Below, piece by piece: positions 7,969-19,690 of a DNA stretch of 64,000 nucleotides; position 1 is the stretch's first letter; the number at the start of each line of letters is the position of its first letter. The stretch covers positions 1 through 64,000 of the forward strand of contig VBMV01000059.1 of the NCBI GenBank assembly GCA_005878835.1, read 5' to 3'. Source of the DNA: Gammaproteobacteria bacterium. Its GTDB lineage: Bacteria; Pseudomonadota; Gammaproteobacteria; Steroidobacterales; Steroidobacteraceae. A program made the translations under genes and the position numbers. The notes below the pieces were generated by a model. The model made no database searches and was not told where the DNA came from. It saw nothing but the letters and a program-made list of their open reading frames with translations.

Positions 7969-10900
7969 GTGCGGATACACAAGTCATTGCTCGTGACGAC
8001 GCTCGGCTTCGTTCCCCTGGCGCTGCTCGCCCGTGCCGGCGCCGCCGAGCAGCAACCACCGGGCCTGTACGGCGATCTCGCCTGGCGCATGATCGGGCCC
8101 TTCCGCGGCGGGCGCACCCGCGCGGTAGCCGGGGTGCCCGCCCAGGAGCACGTGTTCTACATCGGCGCCGTCAACGGCGGGGTGTGGAAGACACAGGACG
8201 CCGGACGCACCTGGCAGCCGATTTTCGATTCTGAGCCCACGCAATCGATCGGTGCGCTCGCGGTGGCGCCTTCGGATCCGAACGTCCTCTACGTGGGCAG
8301 CGGCGAGGGTCTGCTACGCCCGGACCTCTCGGTCGGCAACGGCATCTACCGTTCCAGCAACGGCGGGGTGAGTTGGTCGCATCGCGGCCTCACCGACGCC
8401 CAGCAGATCCCGGAGCTCGCAGTCGACCCGGGCGATCCCAACCGCGTGTTCGCCGCGGTACTCGGTCACCCCTATGGTCCGAGCAGTGAGCGCGGCATCT
8501 ATCGCTCGCTCGACGGCGGGGCGAGCTGGGAGCGGGTCCTGTACCGCGATGAGAACACCGGCGGCTCGGCGGTGGCCATCGATCCGGCCGAGCCGCAGAC
8601 CGTGTACGCCGCGCTGTGGCAGTCGCGCCTTGGCCCCTGGGAGGACAAGAACGAGTTTCAGGGCACCGGCGGGGGGCTGTTCAAATCGAGCGACGGCGGC
8701 AGCACCTGGAAGCCGCTCGCGGCGGGACTGCCCAAGGATCTGGCGCAGATCAACATCGCCATTGCGCCGAGCGCGCCCCGGCGGCTGTATGCGACCGTCG
8801 GTACCACCGCGCCAGGGGAGTACTCCTCTGCCGAGGGGCTGGGGTTCTTCCGCTCCGACGACGGCGGCGAGAACTGGGCGCGGGTCACGCAGGACCCGCG
8901 GCCGGCGCTGCGCATCGGCGGCGGCGATCTGCCGGTGGTGCGCGTCGACCCCACCAACCCCGATGTTGTCTACAGCACCGGCCTGGTGACCGTGAAGTCC
9001 AGCGATGGCGGCAAGACCTGGCTGTCGCTGCGCGGCTCACCGGGCGGGGATGACTACCAGAGCCTGTGGATCAGCCCGAAAGACCCCCGCATCATCGCGC
9101 TGGTGAGCGACCAGGGCGCGATCGTGACCCTGAACGGCGGGCAGAGCTGGAGCTCCTGGCTCAACCAGCCGACCGCGCAGCTGTTTCACGTCAGCATCAC
9201 ACCGACCTTTCCCTATCGCGTGTGCGCCGGTCAGCAGGAAAGCGGCTCGGTGTGCATCGCCAGCCGCGGCAACGACGGCGAGATCACCGAGCACGACTGG
9301 CACCCCGTCGGGGCCATCGAGTACGGCTACGTCGCCCCCGATCCGCTCGACCCGGACGTCATCTACGGCGCCGGGCGCAACGAGGTGTCGAAGTTCCACG
9401 TCTCGACCGGGCAGGTGCAGAACGTCACACCGATCCCGGTGCGCGGGCCGGACGCCCGGGTCGATCGCACCGAGCCGCTCGCCTTCTCACCGCTCGATCC
9501 CCACACGCTGTTCTACGCGGCCAACCACCTGTACAAGACTCGCGACGGCGGTCTGACGTGGCAGACGATTAGCCCGGACCTCACGCGCGAAGCCGGCGTA
9601 CTGCCCGCGAGCGTCGGCACACTGCACCCCCCGGGGGCGGAGAAACAACGCGGCGTGATCTACGCCCTCGGACTCTCGGCGCGCAACATCGACACCCTGT
9701 GGGCCGGTACGGATGACGGCTTGGTATGGCTGACCCAAGACGGTGGGGCGCACTGGAGCAACGTCACCCCACCCGAGCTGGCGCCCTGGAGCAAGGTCAC
9801 GCAGATCGAGGCCTCGCATTTCGATGTCAACACCGCCTACGTCTCGGTGAGCCGCCTGCGCGTCGACGATCTACATCCGTACATTTATCGCACCGTCGAC
9901 GGCGGCAAGAGCTGGCAGTCGCTGTCCGGTGCGCTGCCGGATGCCCCGGTGAACGCGGTGCGCGAGGACCCGCAGCGCCGCGGCCTGCTGTACGCCGCCA
10001 CCGAGAACGCGGTGTGGATCTCCTTCGACGACGGGCAGCAGTGGCAATCGCTGCAGCTGAATCTGCCGCATACTTCGATGCGCGATCTCATCGTCCACGA
10101 CAACGATCTGGTTCTGGCGACCCACGGCCGCTCAATCTGGATCCTGGATGACATCTCCAGGCTCCGGCAGCTGCCCGCCGGCGGTGTGCACGTGGTCACC
10201 TTGTTCCGTCCCGCCACGGCGACACGCGTGCAGCGCAGCACCTGGTCCGACACCCCCATTCAGCCGGATGAGCCCACGGCCGCGAATCCTCCCGACGGCG
10301 CGGTGCTGGAGTTCTATCTGCCGCACGATGCCAAGGGGCCGGTGATGCTCGAGGTGCTCGACGGCAGCGGCAACCTGGTGCGGCGTTTCCGCAGCGACGA
10401 TGCGCCCGATCCGAGCCCCGCGGAGCTCGCGCGCGAGCTGATCCCGCAGTACTGGCTCAAACCCGCGCGTGTCCTGCCGGCGCAGGCCGGCGTGCACCGC
10501 TGGGTCTGGGATCTGCACTACCCGGCGCCCGTCGCGACCGCGCGCGGCTACCCGATTTCCGCCGTCCCCCATGCCACCCCGCGGGGCCCGGAAGGCCCGG
10601 TGGCCGTACCGGGACACTATCTGGTTCGCCTCACGGTCGAGGCTCGCCATTTCGAAGCGCCGCTCACAGTGCAGGCCGACCCGCGCGTAGCCCTGCCCAC
10701 GGGTGCCTACGACGAGCAGCTGCACGTGGCCACCGAGCTATCCGGACTCCTCAGCGAGAGCTCCCGCGCGGTGCTCGCGGCCCGATCCGAGCAGGCGCAG
10801 CTGAAAGCCCTGGCGCCCTCGGGCGCAACCGCCGATGCGCTTCACGCCTGGGGGACGCGACTCGCGCAGCTGTTAGGCTCGCCTGACAAGAAGCAGGGCG

Positions 10901-11181
10901 ACAAACCGGAGCAGGGCGAGCCAAAAATCCTCCTGCCGGCGTTGCAGGAGCGTATCGCGGCCCTCTATGCGGAAGTCAACCGCGGCGACGCCGCCCCGAC
11001 CGCCGCGCAACTGAGCGCAACGGCCACGGCACACCAGGCGCTCACGGATCTCCTGGGCAGCTGGCAGAAGCTGCAGGCCGATCTGGCCGCGCTCAACGCA
11101 ACACTGCGCGCAGCGAAGCTGGCCCCGATCCGCGCCGAGGTGCCGCCTCCCAGAGATCTCAACGTGGCGGATCGGGAGTGA
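7969..11181 (+). CDS. secreted BNR/sortilin (VPS10)-like repeat protein
   Basis: GTG start, signal sequence, repeated SxDGGxxW (Asp-box) motifs: TQDAGRTW, SSNGGVSW, SLDGGASW, SSDGGSTW, SDDGGENW, SSDGGKTW, TRDGGLTW, TVDGGKSW. Confidence 0.88.
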   Translation: MRIHKSLLVTTLGFVPLALLARAGAAEQQPPGLYGDLAWRMIGPFRGGRTRAVAGVPAQEHVFYIGAVNGGVWKTQDAGRTWQPIFDSEPTQSIGALAVAPSDPNVLYVGSGEGLLRPDLSVGNGIYRSSNGGVSWSHRGLTDAQQIPELAVDPGDPNRVFAAVLGHPYGPSSERGIYRSLDGGASWERVLYRDENTGGSAVAIDPAEPQTVYAALWQSRLGPWEDKNEFQGTGGGLFKSSDGGSTWKPLAAGLPKDLAQINIAIAPSAPRRLYATVGTTAPGEYSSAEGLGFFRSDDGGENWARVTQDPRPALRIGGGDLPVVRVDPTNPDVVYSTGLVTVKSSDGGKTWLSLRGSPGGDDYQSLWISPKDPRIIALVSDQGAIVTLNGGQSWSSWLNQPTAQLFHVSITPTFPYRVCAGQQESGSVCIASRGNDGEITEHDWHPVGAIEYGYVAPDPLDPDVIYGAGRNEVSKFHVSTGQVQNVTPIPVRGPDARVDRTEPLAFSPLDPHTLFYAANHLYKTRDGGLTWQTISPDLTREAGVLPASVGTLHPPGAEKQRGVIYALGLSARNIDTLWAGTDDGLVWLTQDGGAHWSNVTPPELAPWSKVTQIEASHFDVNTAYVSVSRLRVDDLHPYIYRTVDGGKSWQSLSGALPDAPVNAVREDPQRRGLLYAATENAVWISFDDGQQWQSLQLNLPHTSMRDLIVHDNDLVLATHGRSIWILDDISRLRQLPAGGVHVVTLFRPATATRVQRSTWSDTPIQPDEPTAANPPDGAVLEFYLPHDAKGPVMLEVLDGSGNLVRRFRSDDAPDPSPAELARELIPQYWLKPARVLPAQAGVHRWVWDLHYPAPVATARGYPISAVPHATPRGPEGPVAVPGHYLVRLTVEARHFEAPLTVQADPRVALPTGAYDEQLHVATELSGLLSESSRAVLAARSEQAQLKALAPSGATADALHAWGTRLAQLLGSPDKKQGDKPEQGEPKILLPALQERIAALYAEVNRGDAAPTAAQLSATATAHQALTDLLGSWQKLQADLAALNATLRAAKLAPIRAEVPPPRDLNVADRE

Positions 11182-11263
11182 GCGTGGGCGGCGCGCCGGC
11201 ACGCTCTGCGGCCAGGCCACACGCGAAAGAGCTGCGCCGCTGTCGGCAGCCGTCTGCCGTCCC

Positions 11264-11461
11264 TCAGCGCCGCAGGGTAAACTCCGCGCCGCAGTAGGGA
11301 CACTTTGCCCAGCCGCTCTCCTCGATGGGCAGATACACGCGCGGATGCGAGCTCCACAGGTACATCTGCGGCATCGGGCAGCACAGCGGCAGATCCTCGG
11401 CGCTGACCTGGTACTGGTTCTGCGCGTTGGGTTCGATGAGCGGTTTGGCCGCAGCGACCAT
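11264..11461 (-). CDS. zinc-finger domain-containing small protein (zf-CHCC-like)
   Basis: LPLCCPMPQMYLWSSHPRVYLPIEESGWAKCPYCGAEFTL with CPYCG motif. Confidence 0.85.
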   Translation of the reverse strand: MVAAAKPLIEPNAQNQYQVSAEDLPLCCPMPQMYLWSSHPRVYLPIEESGWAKCPYCGAEFTLRR

Positions 11462-11473
11462 GGGCGGGGCTGA

Positions 11474-14401
11474 TTATACCTGCGCACCCTGTGCCTCAGG
11501 GACCAGCGTCGCGTTCCACAGCCCTGTCACGGCGGCACGCGTGTCGCGGAAGTCCGCCGCCGGCACGATGGGCGCAGCGCCCTCGAGGGACAGCAGATGG
11601 GTGGCGGCGCGGTACTCGCGATAGGCCCGGGTGAGCAGGTCCACGCTCGCCTGCGGCACCAGGTTCGCAGAGGCCACCGACTCCAGCTGGCGGATGGTGT
11701 CGGAGAACATCGCCACCGGCGGGTACTCGCGCGCCCACAGCAGCGCCCAGTACTGGGCGAGGAACTCGATGTCGGCGATCCCGCCCGGGTCCTGCTTGAT
11801 GTCGAAGCGCTGCGCATCGCCCGCGGAGAGCTCGCGGCGCATGCGCTCGCGCATGTTGCGCACCTCCTCGCGCAGGCTGTCACGGCGCACGTGCTGGCAC
11901 AGTACCTCGAGCCGCACCCGCTCGAAGCGCGCGCACAGCTCGGGCGCGCCGGCCACGGCGCGGGCGTGCAGCAGCGCCTGGTGCTCCCAGGTCCACGCTT
12001 CCCGGCGCTGGTAGTCCGCAAACGCCTCGATGTTGGTGACCAGCAGGCCCCCCTTGCCGCTCGGGCGCAAGCGCACGTCGACCTGGTAGAGCCGACCGGC
12101 GGCGGAGTGCATGGTCAGCAGGTGCACGATACGTTGCGCGAGCCGCACGAAGAACAGCTGGTTGTCGATGGGACGCGCGCCGCTGGTCTCCTGATGCTCG
12201 CCGTGCGAGTCGTGCAGGAACACGAGGTCCAGATCGGACCCGTAGCCGAGCTCCATGCCGCCGAGCTTGCCGTAGCCCACCGCGCAGATGGCCACCGGGC
12301 GCGGGCCCTCACCGTCGCCGCAGGTCGGCACTCCGAACTGCGCGGTGATCTGCCGCCAGCCCAGCTGCAGGGCGCGCTCGACGATGAGTTCGGCGATGTC
12401 GGTGAGCCGGTCGCTCACCTGCATCAGGGGCAGCACGCCGGTGAGATCCGCGACCGCGACGCGAAACAGGGCCGCGCGCTGGAACTGCCGCAGGGCCTCC
12501 ACCTGCTGTTCGGGATCCTCGCTGCGCAGCTGCTCCATCCTGGATTCGAGCTCGCGCGCGAAGCCCGCACGGGTCGGCGGCTGCGACAGCAGCCGCGCAT
12601 CGATCAGCTCATCCAGCAGCAGCGGATGCGCGGCGATCTGCGCGGCGAGGAAATCCCCGTGACGACACAGCTGCACCAGGCGAGCGCGCGCCGCGCCGTT
12701 CTCGCGCAGCAGCGCGAAGTACGCCGAGCGCTTGCCCGTCGCCTCGATGATGGCGAGGATCCGTCGCAGCACGGGCAGCTGGGCGCTGCTCCCCGCGACG
12801 TCCGCGAGCAGCGCCGGCAGCAGGGCCTGCAGGCGCTTGCGCCCGGGCTCATCGAGCTTGCGCACCAGGGCCGAGGCGCGCAGCTCCAGCAGCAGGCGCG
12901 CGACTTCCGCGCTGTCTGTGAAACCGGCGCGCGCCAGCGCCTCCGCCAGCGCGGCGGTTTCCGCCTGGCTGTCCCAGAATCTTCCCAGATCGATGCGCAC
13001 GGCGCCCGGATCGGGCTGCGCCCCGCCCTGCACCAGCAGGCGAAAGTGGCGGCTGACCCGTGCGCGGTGCGCATCGAGCTCCTGCGTGAGCGCGGGCCAG
13101 TCGCGCGCATCCATGGCGAGCGCCAGGCGCTCGCGCGCCAGCGGCTCCGCCGGCAGCGAATGGACCTGCGCGTCGGCGAGCATCTGCAGGCGGTTCTCGA
13201 GCCGGCGCAGATAGACGTAGGCCGCCCGCAGCTCGCTCGTGGCCTCGGGCGGCAGCAGCTGCGACTCCCCGAGGCAGGCCAGCGCGGCGAGCAGCGATGG
13301 TGTCTGCAGGCGCTGATCGCGGCCGCCGCGCGTGAGCTGCAGCGCCTGCACGATGAATTCGATTTCGCGGATGCCGCCCGGACCGAGCTTGACGTGATCG
13401 GCGAGCTCGCGCCGCTGCACTTCGCGCTCGATGAGGGTCTTCATCTCCCGCAGGCTCTCGAACACGCCGTAGTCCAGATAGCGGCGGTAGACGAACGGCC
13501 GAATGGCTGCCGCGTCGATTTCCGCGTAACGCTCGGCACCGGTGACCGGGCGGGCCTTGACGTACGCGTACCGCTCCCAGTCGCGCCCGTGGCGCGGCAG
13601 GTAATCCTCGAAGGAGGCGAAGCTCGCCACCAGGGGACCCGAGTCCCCGAAAGGTCGCAAGCGCAGATCCACGCGCAGCACAAAGCCCTCGGAGGTCGGC
13701 GTCTCCAGCAGCCGCACCAGCGCCTGTCCCAGGCGCGTGAAGAATTCCTCGTTGGCAGCGCCGCGCGGCCCGTCGGTCTCACCATGCTCGGGAAACAGCA
13801 GCACCAGATCGACGTCGGAGGAGAAATTCAGCTCGCCGCCGCCGAGCTTCCCCATGCCGATGACGATGAGGGGCTGAACCTCGCCGGCCGCCGAGCGCGG
13901 TTCGCCGTAGCGGGCCACGAGTGCGCGGCGGGCGTGAGCCAGCGCCGTGCCGATCGCCGCATCGGCAAAAGCCGTGAGATCGGCGAGTGTCTCGCAGAGA
14001 TCCGCCCAGCCGGCCAGATCCCGCCAGGCGATGCGTGTGAGCTCGCGCCGCCGCCAGCGGCGCAGCTCGGCCTGGAAGAGCGCCTCGGGTGTCGCCGGGT
14101 CCGCAGGCGGCGGGGCGCGCGCCGCAAAGTCCGCCGCAGCGAGGCGCCGCTGCAGGTCGCCGCCGACGAGGCTGGCGAAGCACTGGGCATCGCGCACGCA
14201 GGATTGCGCCACGAAGTCACTGGCGGCGAATACCACCTGGATCGAGTCGCGAATGGCGGGCGGCGCGGCGCCGAGCGCCGCTCGCGCGGCCTCGTCGGCG
14301 TTGAGCGCCTCGAGCGAGCCCGCGACGAGAGCGGCGAGCTCCGCGCTGAGCGGGGTCCCCAAATCGCGCCTCTGGCTGAAGGCTGAAAGCTCTCCCGTCA
14401 C
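11474..14401 (-). CDS. glnE: bifunctional glutamine synthetase adenylyltransferase/adenylyl-removing enzyme
   Basis: Two nucleotidyltransferase signatures: GMGKLGGGELNFSSDVDLVLLFPE and GYGKLGGMELGYGSDLDLVFLHD. Confidence 0.97.
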   Translation of the reverse strand: MTGELSAFSQRRDLGTPLSAELAALVAGSLEALNADEAARAALGAAPPAIRDSIQVVFAASDFVAQSCVRDAQCFASLVGGDLQRRLAAADFAARAPPPADPATPEALFQAELRRWRRRELTRIAWRDLAGWADLCETLADLTAFADAAIGTALAHARRALVARYGEPRSAAGEVQPLIVIGMGKLGGGELNFSSDVDLVLLFPEHGETDGPRGAANEEFFTRLGQALVRLLETPTSEGFVLRVDLRLRPFGDSGPLVASFASFEDYLPRHGRDWERYAYVKARPVTGAERYAEIDAAAIRPFVYRRYLDYGVFESLREMKTLIEREVQRRELADHVKLGPGGIREIEFIVQALQLTRGGRDQRLQTPSLLAALACLGESQLLPPEATSELRAAYVYLRRLENRLQMLADAQVHSLPAEPLARERLALAMDARDWPALTQELDAHRARVSRHFRLLVQGGAQPDPGAVRIDLGRFWDSQAETAALAEALARAGFTDSAEVARLLLELRASALVRKLDEPGRKRLQALLPALLADVAGSSAQLPVLRRILAIIEATGKRSAYFALLRENGAARARLVQLCRHGDFLAAQIAAHPLLLDELIDARLLSQPPTRAGFARELESRMEQLRSEDPEQQVEALRQFQRAALFRVAVADLTGVLPLMQVSDRLTDIAELIVERALQLGWRQITAQFGVPTCGDGEGPRPVAICAVGYGKLGGMELGYGSDLDLVFLHDSHGEHQETSGARPIDNQLFFVRLAQRIVHLLTMHSAAGRLYQVDVRLRPSGKGGLLVTNIEAFADYQRREAWTWEHQALLHARAVAGAPELCARFERVRLEVLCQHVRRDSLREEVRNMRERMRRELSAGDAQRFDIKQDPGGIADIEFLAQYWALLWAREYPPVAMFSDTIRQLESVASANLVPQASVDLLTRAYREYRAATHLLSLEGAAPIVPAADFRDTRAAVTGLWNATLVPEAQGAQV

Positions 14402-14444
14402 GGCAAGCGCGATTTCGTGGGTGGTTGATCCCGACCGCCCGCGG

Positions 14445-15296
14445 TCAGTTCCAGATGTTGCCCCCGAGATCGTGGAACGCCGCGGTGTCGGCCCGACGAC
14501 TCAGGCCCCTGAAGCGCGAGGATGCGGCATACACCTGCGCACCATCCGAGGCATCGATCGAGGCCGCATCGCCCTCGATCAGGCTGTTGTCGATGTGGAC
14601 GTTGGCGTGGCGGGCCGTGACCCCGACCCCGGTGGCGCTGATGTGGCTGTTGGTGATGTGAATCTCGCAGCCGTCTTGCGCGCTCACCGCGTCGCCGTCG
14701 AACTCGAGGTTGCGGTTGTCGATGTGCAGCAGACGTGAGCCCTGGCACACGATCGGCTCGTGGCGCCGCTCCACGGCGGCGCTGGTGACGGCGCTATCGC
14801 GCACCCGCCCGCCCGCGGCCGGCGCTGCGGTGGAGGCAGCCTTGATGGTGTAGCCCGGTCCTTCCTTCAACACTCGTCCGCCACCCGCCGACGCGGCCGG
14901 CGCTGCCGCCGCAGGCCGTGAGGACTGCGCGCCGGAGTCTTCCGGGGCCGCGGCTTCGCCGGCGCCGGCGAGCGGGCCGTTGTCGGCGCTGACCGGCGCC
15001 GTTGCGGCTGGCGCAGCCGTGTCGGCCGCCGCCGCGACTGCCGGCGCTTTCGCCGCGAGCGCCGGGCCGGCGATCAGCTCATCCGCGCGCATCATGCGCA
15101 ACTCGCCCGTGTCCTTCACCCGCACCGTGAAGGTGCGGCTCTGCTGGTCGGCGGACACGACTTCGATCCGGTCGTTGCGCGCGAGCGCCGCCCGCGCCCA
15201 GCTCATCTCGTCCTGGCCTTGCTGCGCGCACGCGGCGAGCGCCAGGACGGCAAGGCACGCGGCGCCCCGCAGGGCTCGGTAGCAGACAGTAGCCAT
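14445..15296 (-). CDS. putative lipoprotein with C-terminal beta-helix-like repeats
   Basis: MATVCYRALRGAACLAVLALAAC lipobox; Ala/Pro-rich middle; C-term repeats HIDNRNLEFDGDAVSAQDGCEIHITNSHISATGVGVTARHANVHIDNSLIEG. Confidence 0.7.
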   Translation of the reverse strand: MATVCYRALRGAACLAVLALAACAQQGQDEMSWARAALARNDRIEVVSADQQSRTFTVRVKDTGELRMMRADELIAGPALAAKAPAVAAAADTAAPAATAPVSADNGPLAGAGEAAAPEDSGAQSSRPAAAAPAASAGGGRVLKEGPGYTIKAASTAAPAAGGRVRDSAVTSAAVERRHEPIVCQGSRLLHIDNRNLEFDGDAVSAQDGCEIHITNSHISATGVGVTARHANVHIDNSLIEGDAASIDASDGAQVYAASSRFRGLSRRADTAAFHDLGGNIWN

Positions 15297-15412
15297 GGTC
15301 GGCCTCCTGGTTAGGACGATAAACCTTAGGCGCAGGTGCGGGAAGTGGTTGCACCGCGACACGCCGCACTCACGGCCACCGGGGCCGCCGCGGAGGCGCG
15401 CGCAGGCCGCGC

Positions 15413-15442
15413 ATAAAAACAGGCCCCACTAGGTGGGGCCTG
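15413..15442 (-). terminator. intrinsic terminator for groESL (minus-strand reading)
   Basis: CAGGCCCCAC-TAG-GTGGGGCCTG (15420-15442), followed on the minus strand by a T-run (AAAAA at 15415-15419 on plus). Confidence 0.85.
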
Positions 15443-15576
15443 CAAGGAATGCGCGGAATAGGGGGTCTTGTTCCGCGGCTTTGGGGGCGGCGTCCGGCTG
15501 AGAACCGGACGCGAACCCTTGGCTGTTATGTTAATCGGCTGTTGATTACGGAATCGATACCTCTTTAGAGAGGGTC

Positions 15577-17226
<1,650 letters not shown>

Positions 17227-17520
17227 TTACTTGCCTTCAATCACGGCCATGACGTCTTCTTCGCGCATGACCACAAGCTCATCACCCTCGACCTTGACCT
17301 CGGTTCCGCTGTACTTGCCGAACAGGATCTTGTCGCCGACCTTGACGTCGAGCGGCCGCACATGGCCGTCCTCGAGAATCTTGCCCTTGCCGACCGCTAC
17401 GATCTTTCCCTGCACCGGCTTCTCGGCCGCGGTATCGGGAATCACGATGCCGCCCGGGGAGGTACGCTCCTCTTCCAGGCGCTTCACGATCACGCGGTCA
17501 TGAAGAGGACGAATCTTCAT
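17227..17520 (-). CDS. groES: co-chaperonin GroES
   Basis: [47 protein letters not shown]. Confidence 0.99.
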   Translation of the reverse strand: MKIRPLHDRVIVKRLEEERTSPGGIVIPDTAAEKPVQGKIVAVGKGKILEDGHVRPLDVKVGDKILFGKYSGTEVKVEGDELVVMREEDVMAVIEGK

Positions 17521-17579
17521 GGTTAACGCTCCTTAAAAGACTGCATGTGAATGGAAGAAATCATGCGCCCAGGCGGCTA

Positions 17580-17633
17580 TTAGCACTCCCCTGTCGCGGC
17601 TGCTAATAATAGGGAGGCGGCCGGCGAATTCAA
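17580..17633 (-). promoter_or_regulatory. groESL promoter with degenerate CIRCE operator
   Basis: TTAGCACTC-N9-GGCTGCTAA at 17580-17606 (2 mismatches to TTAGCACTC-N9-GAGTGCTAA). On minus strand, TTGAAT (17633-17628), 16-bp spacer, TATTAT (17611-17606). Confidence 0.75.
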
Positions 17634-17812
17634 GTCGTCTGAGGGGCTTTTTTGCGATCATGAGCGCTTTCAGGCGCCGGCAGACCGCCCAGGCGGGCGG
17701 TGGGGCGGGAACGGCAGGGGTGCCTTCCCGGGATGAACCGCAGTTCCTGCCACTCATCAAAAGGCTGAGCTATAAGACAGGCGAAGCGATTGAGTCCGCG
17801 CAAGGCATCGAC

Positions 17813-19690
17813 GTGATCAGGATTAGACATATTTCCACCGCCCTGCTGCTGATGAGCCTGGGGCTGCAGGTTCAGGGACAGAGCCCGGGTACGCAGGGTG
17901 CCGCCGCGCAGCCCGCCGCCGCCCAGCCCGCCGCCAAGGGGGGCATCAATGCGCTCCTGGACTCGGTCAAGACCAGCGGGGATGACTTTCTGCCCCCGGA
18001 CCGCGCCTTCCGTTTCGATGCACTGCCCGACGGTACCGACCGCGTGCGCCTCAACTGGGAGATCGCCGATGGCTATTACCTCTACCGCGCCCGAATCAAG
18101 GTCGTGACGCCGAGCCCGCGAGCGCAGCTCGGGGCGCCGCAGATGCCTCAAGGCCAGATCAAGACCGACGAGTACTTCGGCAGGCAGGAGGTCTACCACC
18201 ACGAGCTCGTCGCCACCGTGCCGGTGCTGCGGGCGAGCGGCGGCGCCTTCGAGCTGCCGCTGCAGGTGACTTATCAGGGCTGTGCCGAGGCGGGCCTGTG
18301 TTACCCGCCCATTACCAAGACCGTGACCGTGAATCTGTCCGCGGGCGCGACCTCCTCGGGCACGGCCTCTGCGGGCTCCTTCGTCCGGGGCGCCGGCGGC
18401 GGCGCCGAGCAGGACTGGTTCGCCTCGCTCATCCGCGCGGGCAATCCCCTCGTCATGCTGGGCTGGTTCTACCTCGCGGGACTCGCACTCGCATTCACCC
18501 CCTGCGTGCTGCCGATGGTGCCGATCCTCTCCGGGATCATCGCCGGGGGCGGCAGGACACTCGACACCGCGCGCGCCTTTGCGCTGTCGGTGAGCTACGT
18601 GCTCGGCATGGCGCTCACCTACACCCTCGCCGGCATTGCCTGCGCGGCCGCGGGCCGGCAGGTGCAGGCCGTGTTCCAGCAGTGGTGGGTGCTGACGCTG
18701 TTTGCGGCCCTGTTCGTGGTGCTCGCGCTCTCGATGCTCGGGCTGTTCACGCTGCAGATGCCGGTCGCCATCCAGACGCGCATCGCCAGCATCAGCAACC
18801 GCCAGTCCGCCGGCACCTTCGGCGGTGCCGCCGTCATGGGCGCGCTCTCGGCCCTTATCGTCACCACCTGCGTGGGACCGGCGCTCGTCGGAGCGCTGCT
18901 CGTGATCAGCCAGAGCGGGCAGGTGTCGCGCGGTGGCGCGGCGCTGTTCGCCATGAGCGTCGGCATGGGGACGCCGTTGCTGGTGGTCGGCGCCTCGGCG
19001 GGGCGGCTGCTGCCCAGGGCCGGACCCTGGATGGACCTGGTGAAGAAGCTCTTCGGCGTGATGATGCTCGCGCTCGCGGCGTGGATGCTCGCGCGCATCG
19101 TGCCGGAGCGCGTGGCGCTCTCGTTGTGGGCGGTGCCCGCGCTGATCCTGGCCTGGCTCCTGTGGTCGCAGACCCGCGGCCATTCCGCCGCCACCTGGAC
19201 GCTGCGCGCCGCGGGCGTGCTCGCCGGTCTGTACGGTGTGGCGCTTACCGCGGGCTCTGCGCTCGGCGGCACCGACCCGCTCGCGCCGATACCCGCCTTC
19301 GCCACCAAGGCCCGCGAGCTGCCGTTCCGCCGCATCGAATCGGTCGCCGATCTGGACCGCGAGGTCGCGCGGGCGAAGCTGCAGGGGCGCGGCGTGCTGG
19401 TGGATTTCTCGGCGGCCTGGTGCACCTCGTGCAAGGAAATGGAGCGCTACACCTTCACGGACCCGGACGTGCAGGCGGCGCTCAGCGCCGCGGTGCTGTT
19501 GCGGGCCGACGTGACGCACAACGACGCGGACGACCAGGCGCTGCTGAAGCGCTTCGGGATCTTCGGACCGCCAACCATCGCCTTCTACGGCGCGGACGGT
19601 GAGGAACGCACCCAGTATCGGGTCGTGGGGTACATGAAGGCGCAAGCCTTCGCCGCGCGCACCCGCGCCGCGCTGCACACGCCTCCGTGA
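17813..19690 (+). CDS. dsbD: thiol:disulfide interchange protein DsbD
   Basis: Signal peptide after GTG 17813; LAFTPCVLPMVPILSGII TM core; C-terminal VDFSAAWCTSCKEME thioredoxin domain. ORF opens at 17660. Confidence 0.95.
   Translation: MIRIRHISTALLLMSLGLQVQGQSPGTQGAAAQPAAAQPAAKGGINALLDSVKTSGDDFLPPDRAFRFDALPDGTDRVRLNWEIADGYYLYRARIKVVTPSPRAQLGAPQMPQGQIKTDEYFGRQEVYHHELVATVPVLRASGGAFELPLQVTYQGCAEAGLCYPPITKTVTVNLSAGATSSGTASAGSFVRGAGGGAEQDWFASLIRAGNPLVMLGWFYLAGLALAFTPCVLPMVPILSGIIAGGGRTLDTARAFALSVSYVLGMALTYTLAGIACAAAGRQVQAVFQQWWVLTLFAALFVVLALSMLGLFTLQMPVAIQTRIASISNRQSAGTFGGAAVMGALSALIVTTCVGPALVGALLVISQSGQVSRGGAALFAMSVGMGTPLLVVGASAGRLLPRAGPWMDLVKKLFGVMMLALAAWMLARIVPERVALSLWAVPALILAWLLWSQTRGHSAATWTLRAAGVLAGLYGVALTAGSALGGTDPLAPIPAFATKARELPFRRIESVADLDREVARAKLQGRGVLVDFSAAWCTSCKEMERYTFTDPDVQAALSAAVLLRADVTHNDADDQALLKRFGIFGPPTIAFYGADGEERTQYRVVGYMKAQAFAARTRAALHTPP

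Noticed and set aside
11597-14386. 929-aa plus-strand ORF
   Set aside because: Fully antisense to glnE, which has unambiguous motifs.
17534-17760. 75-aa ORF across the groESL-dsbD intergenic region
   Set aside because: Overlaps the promoter/CIRCE region and has no recognisable protein features.
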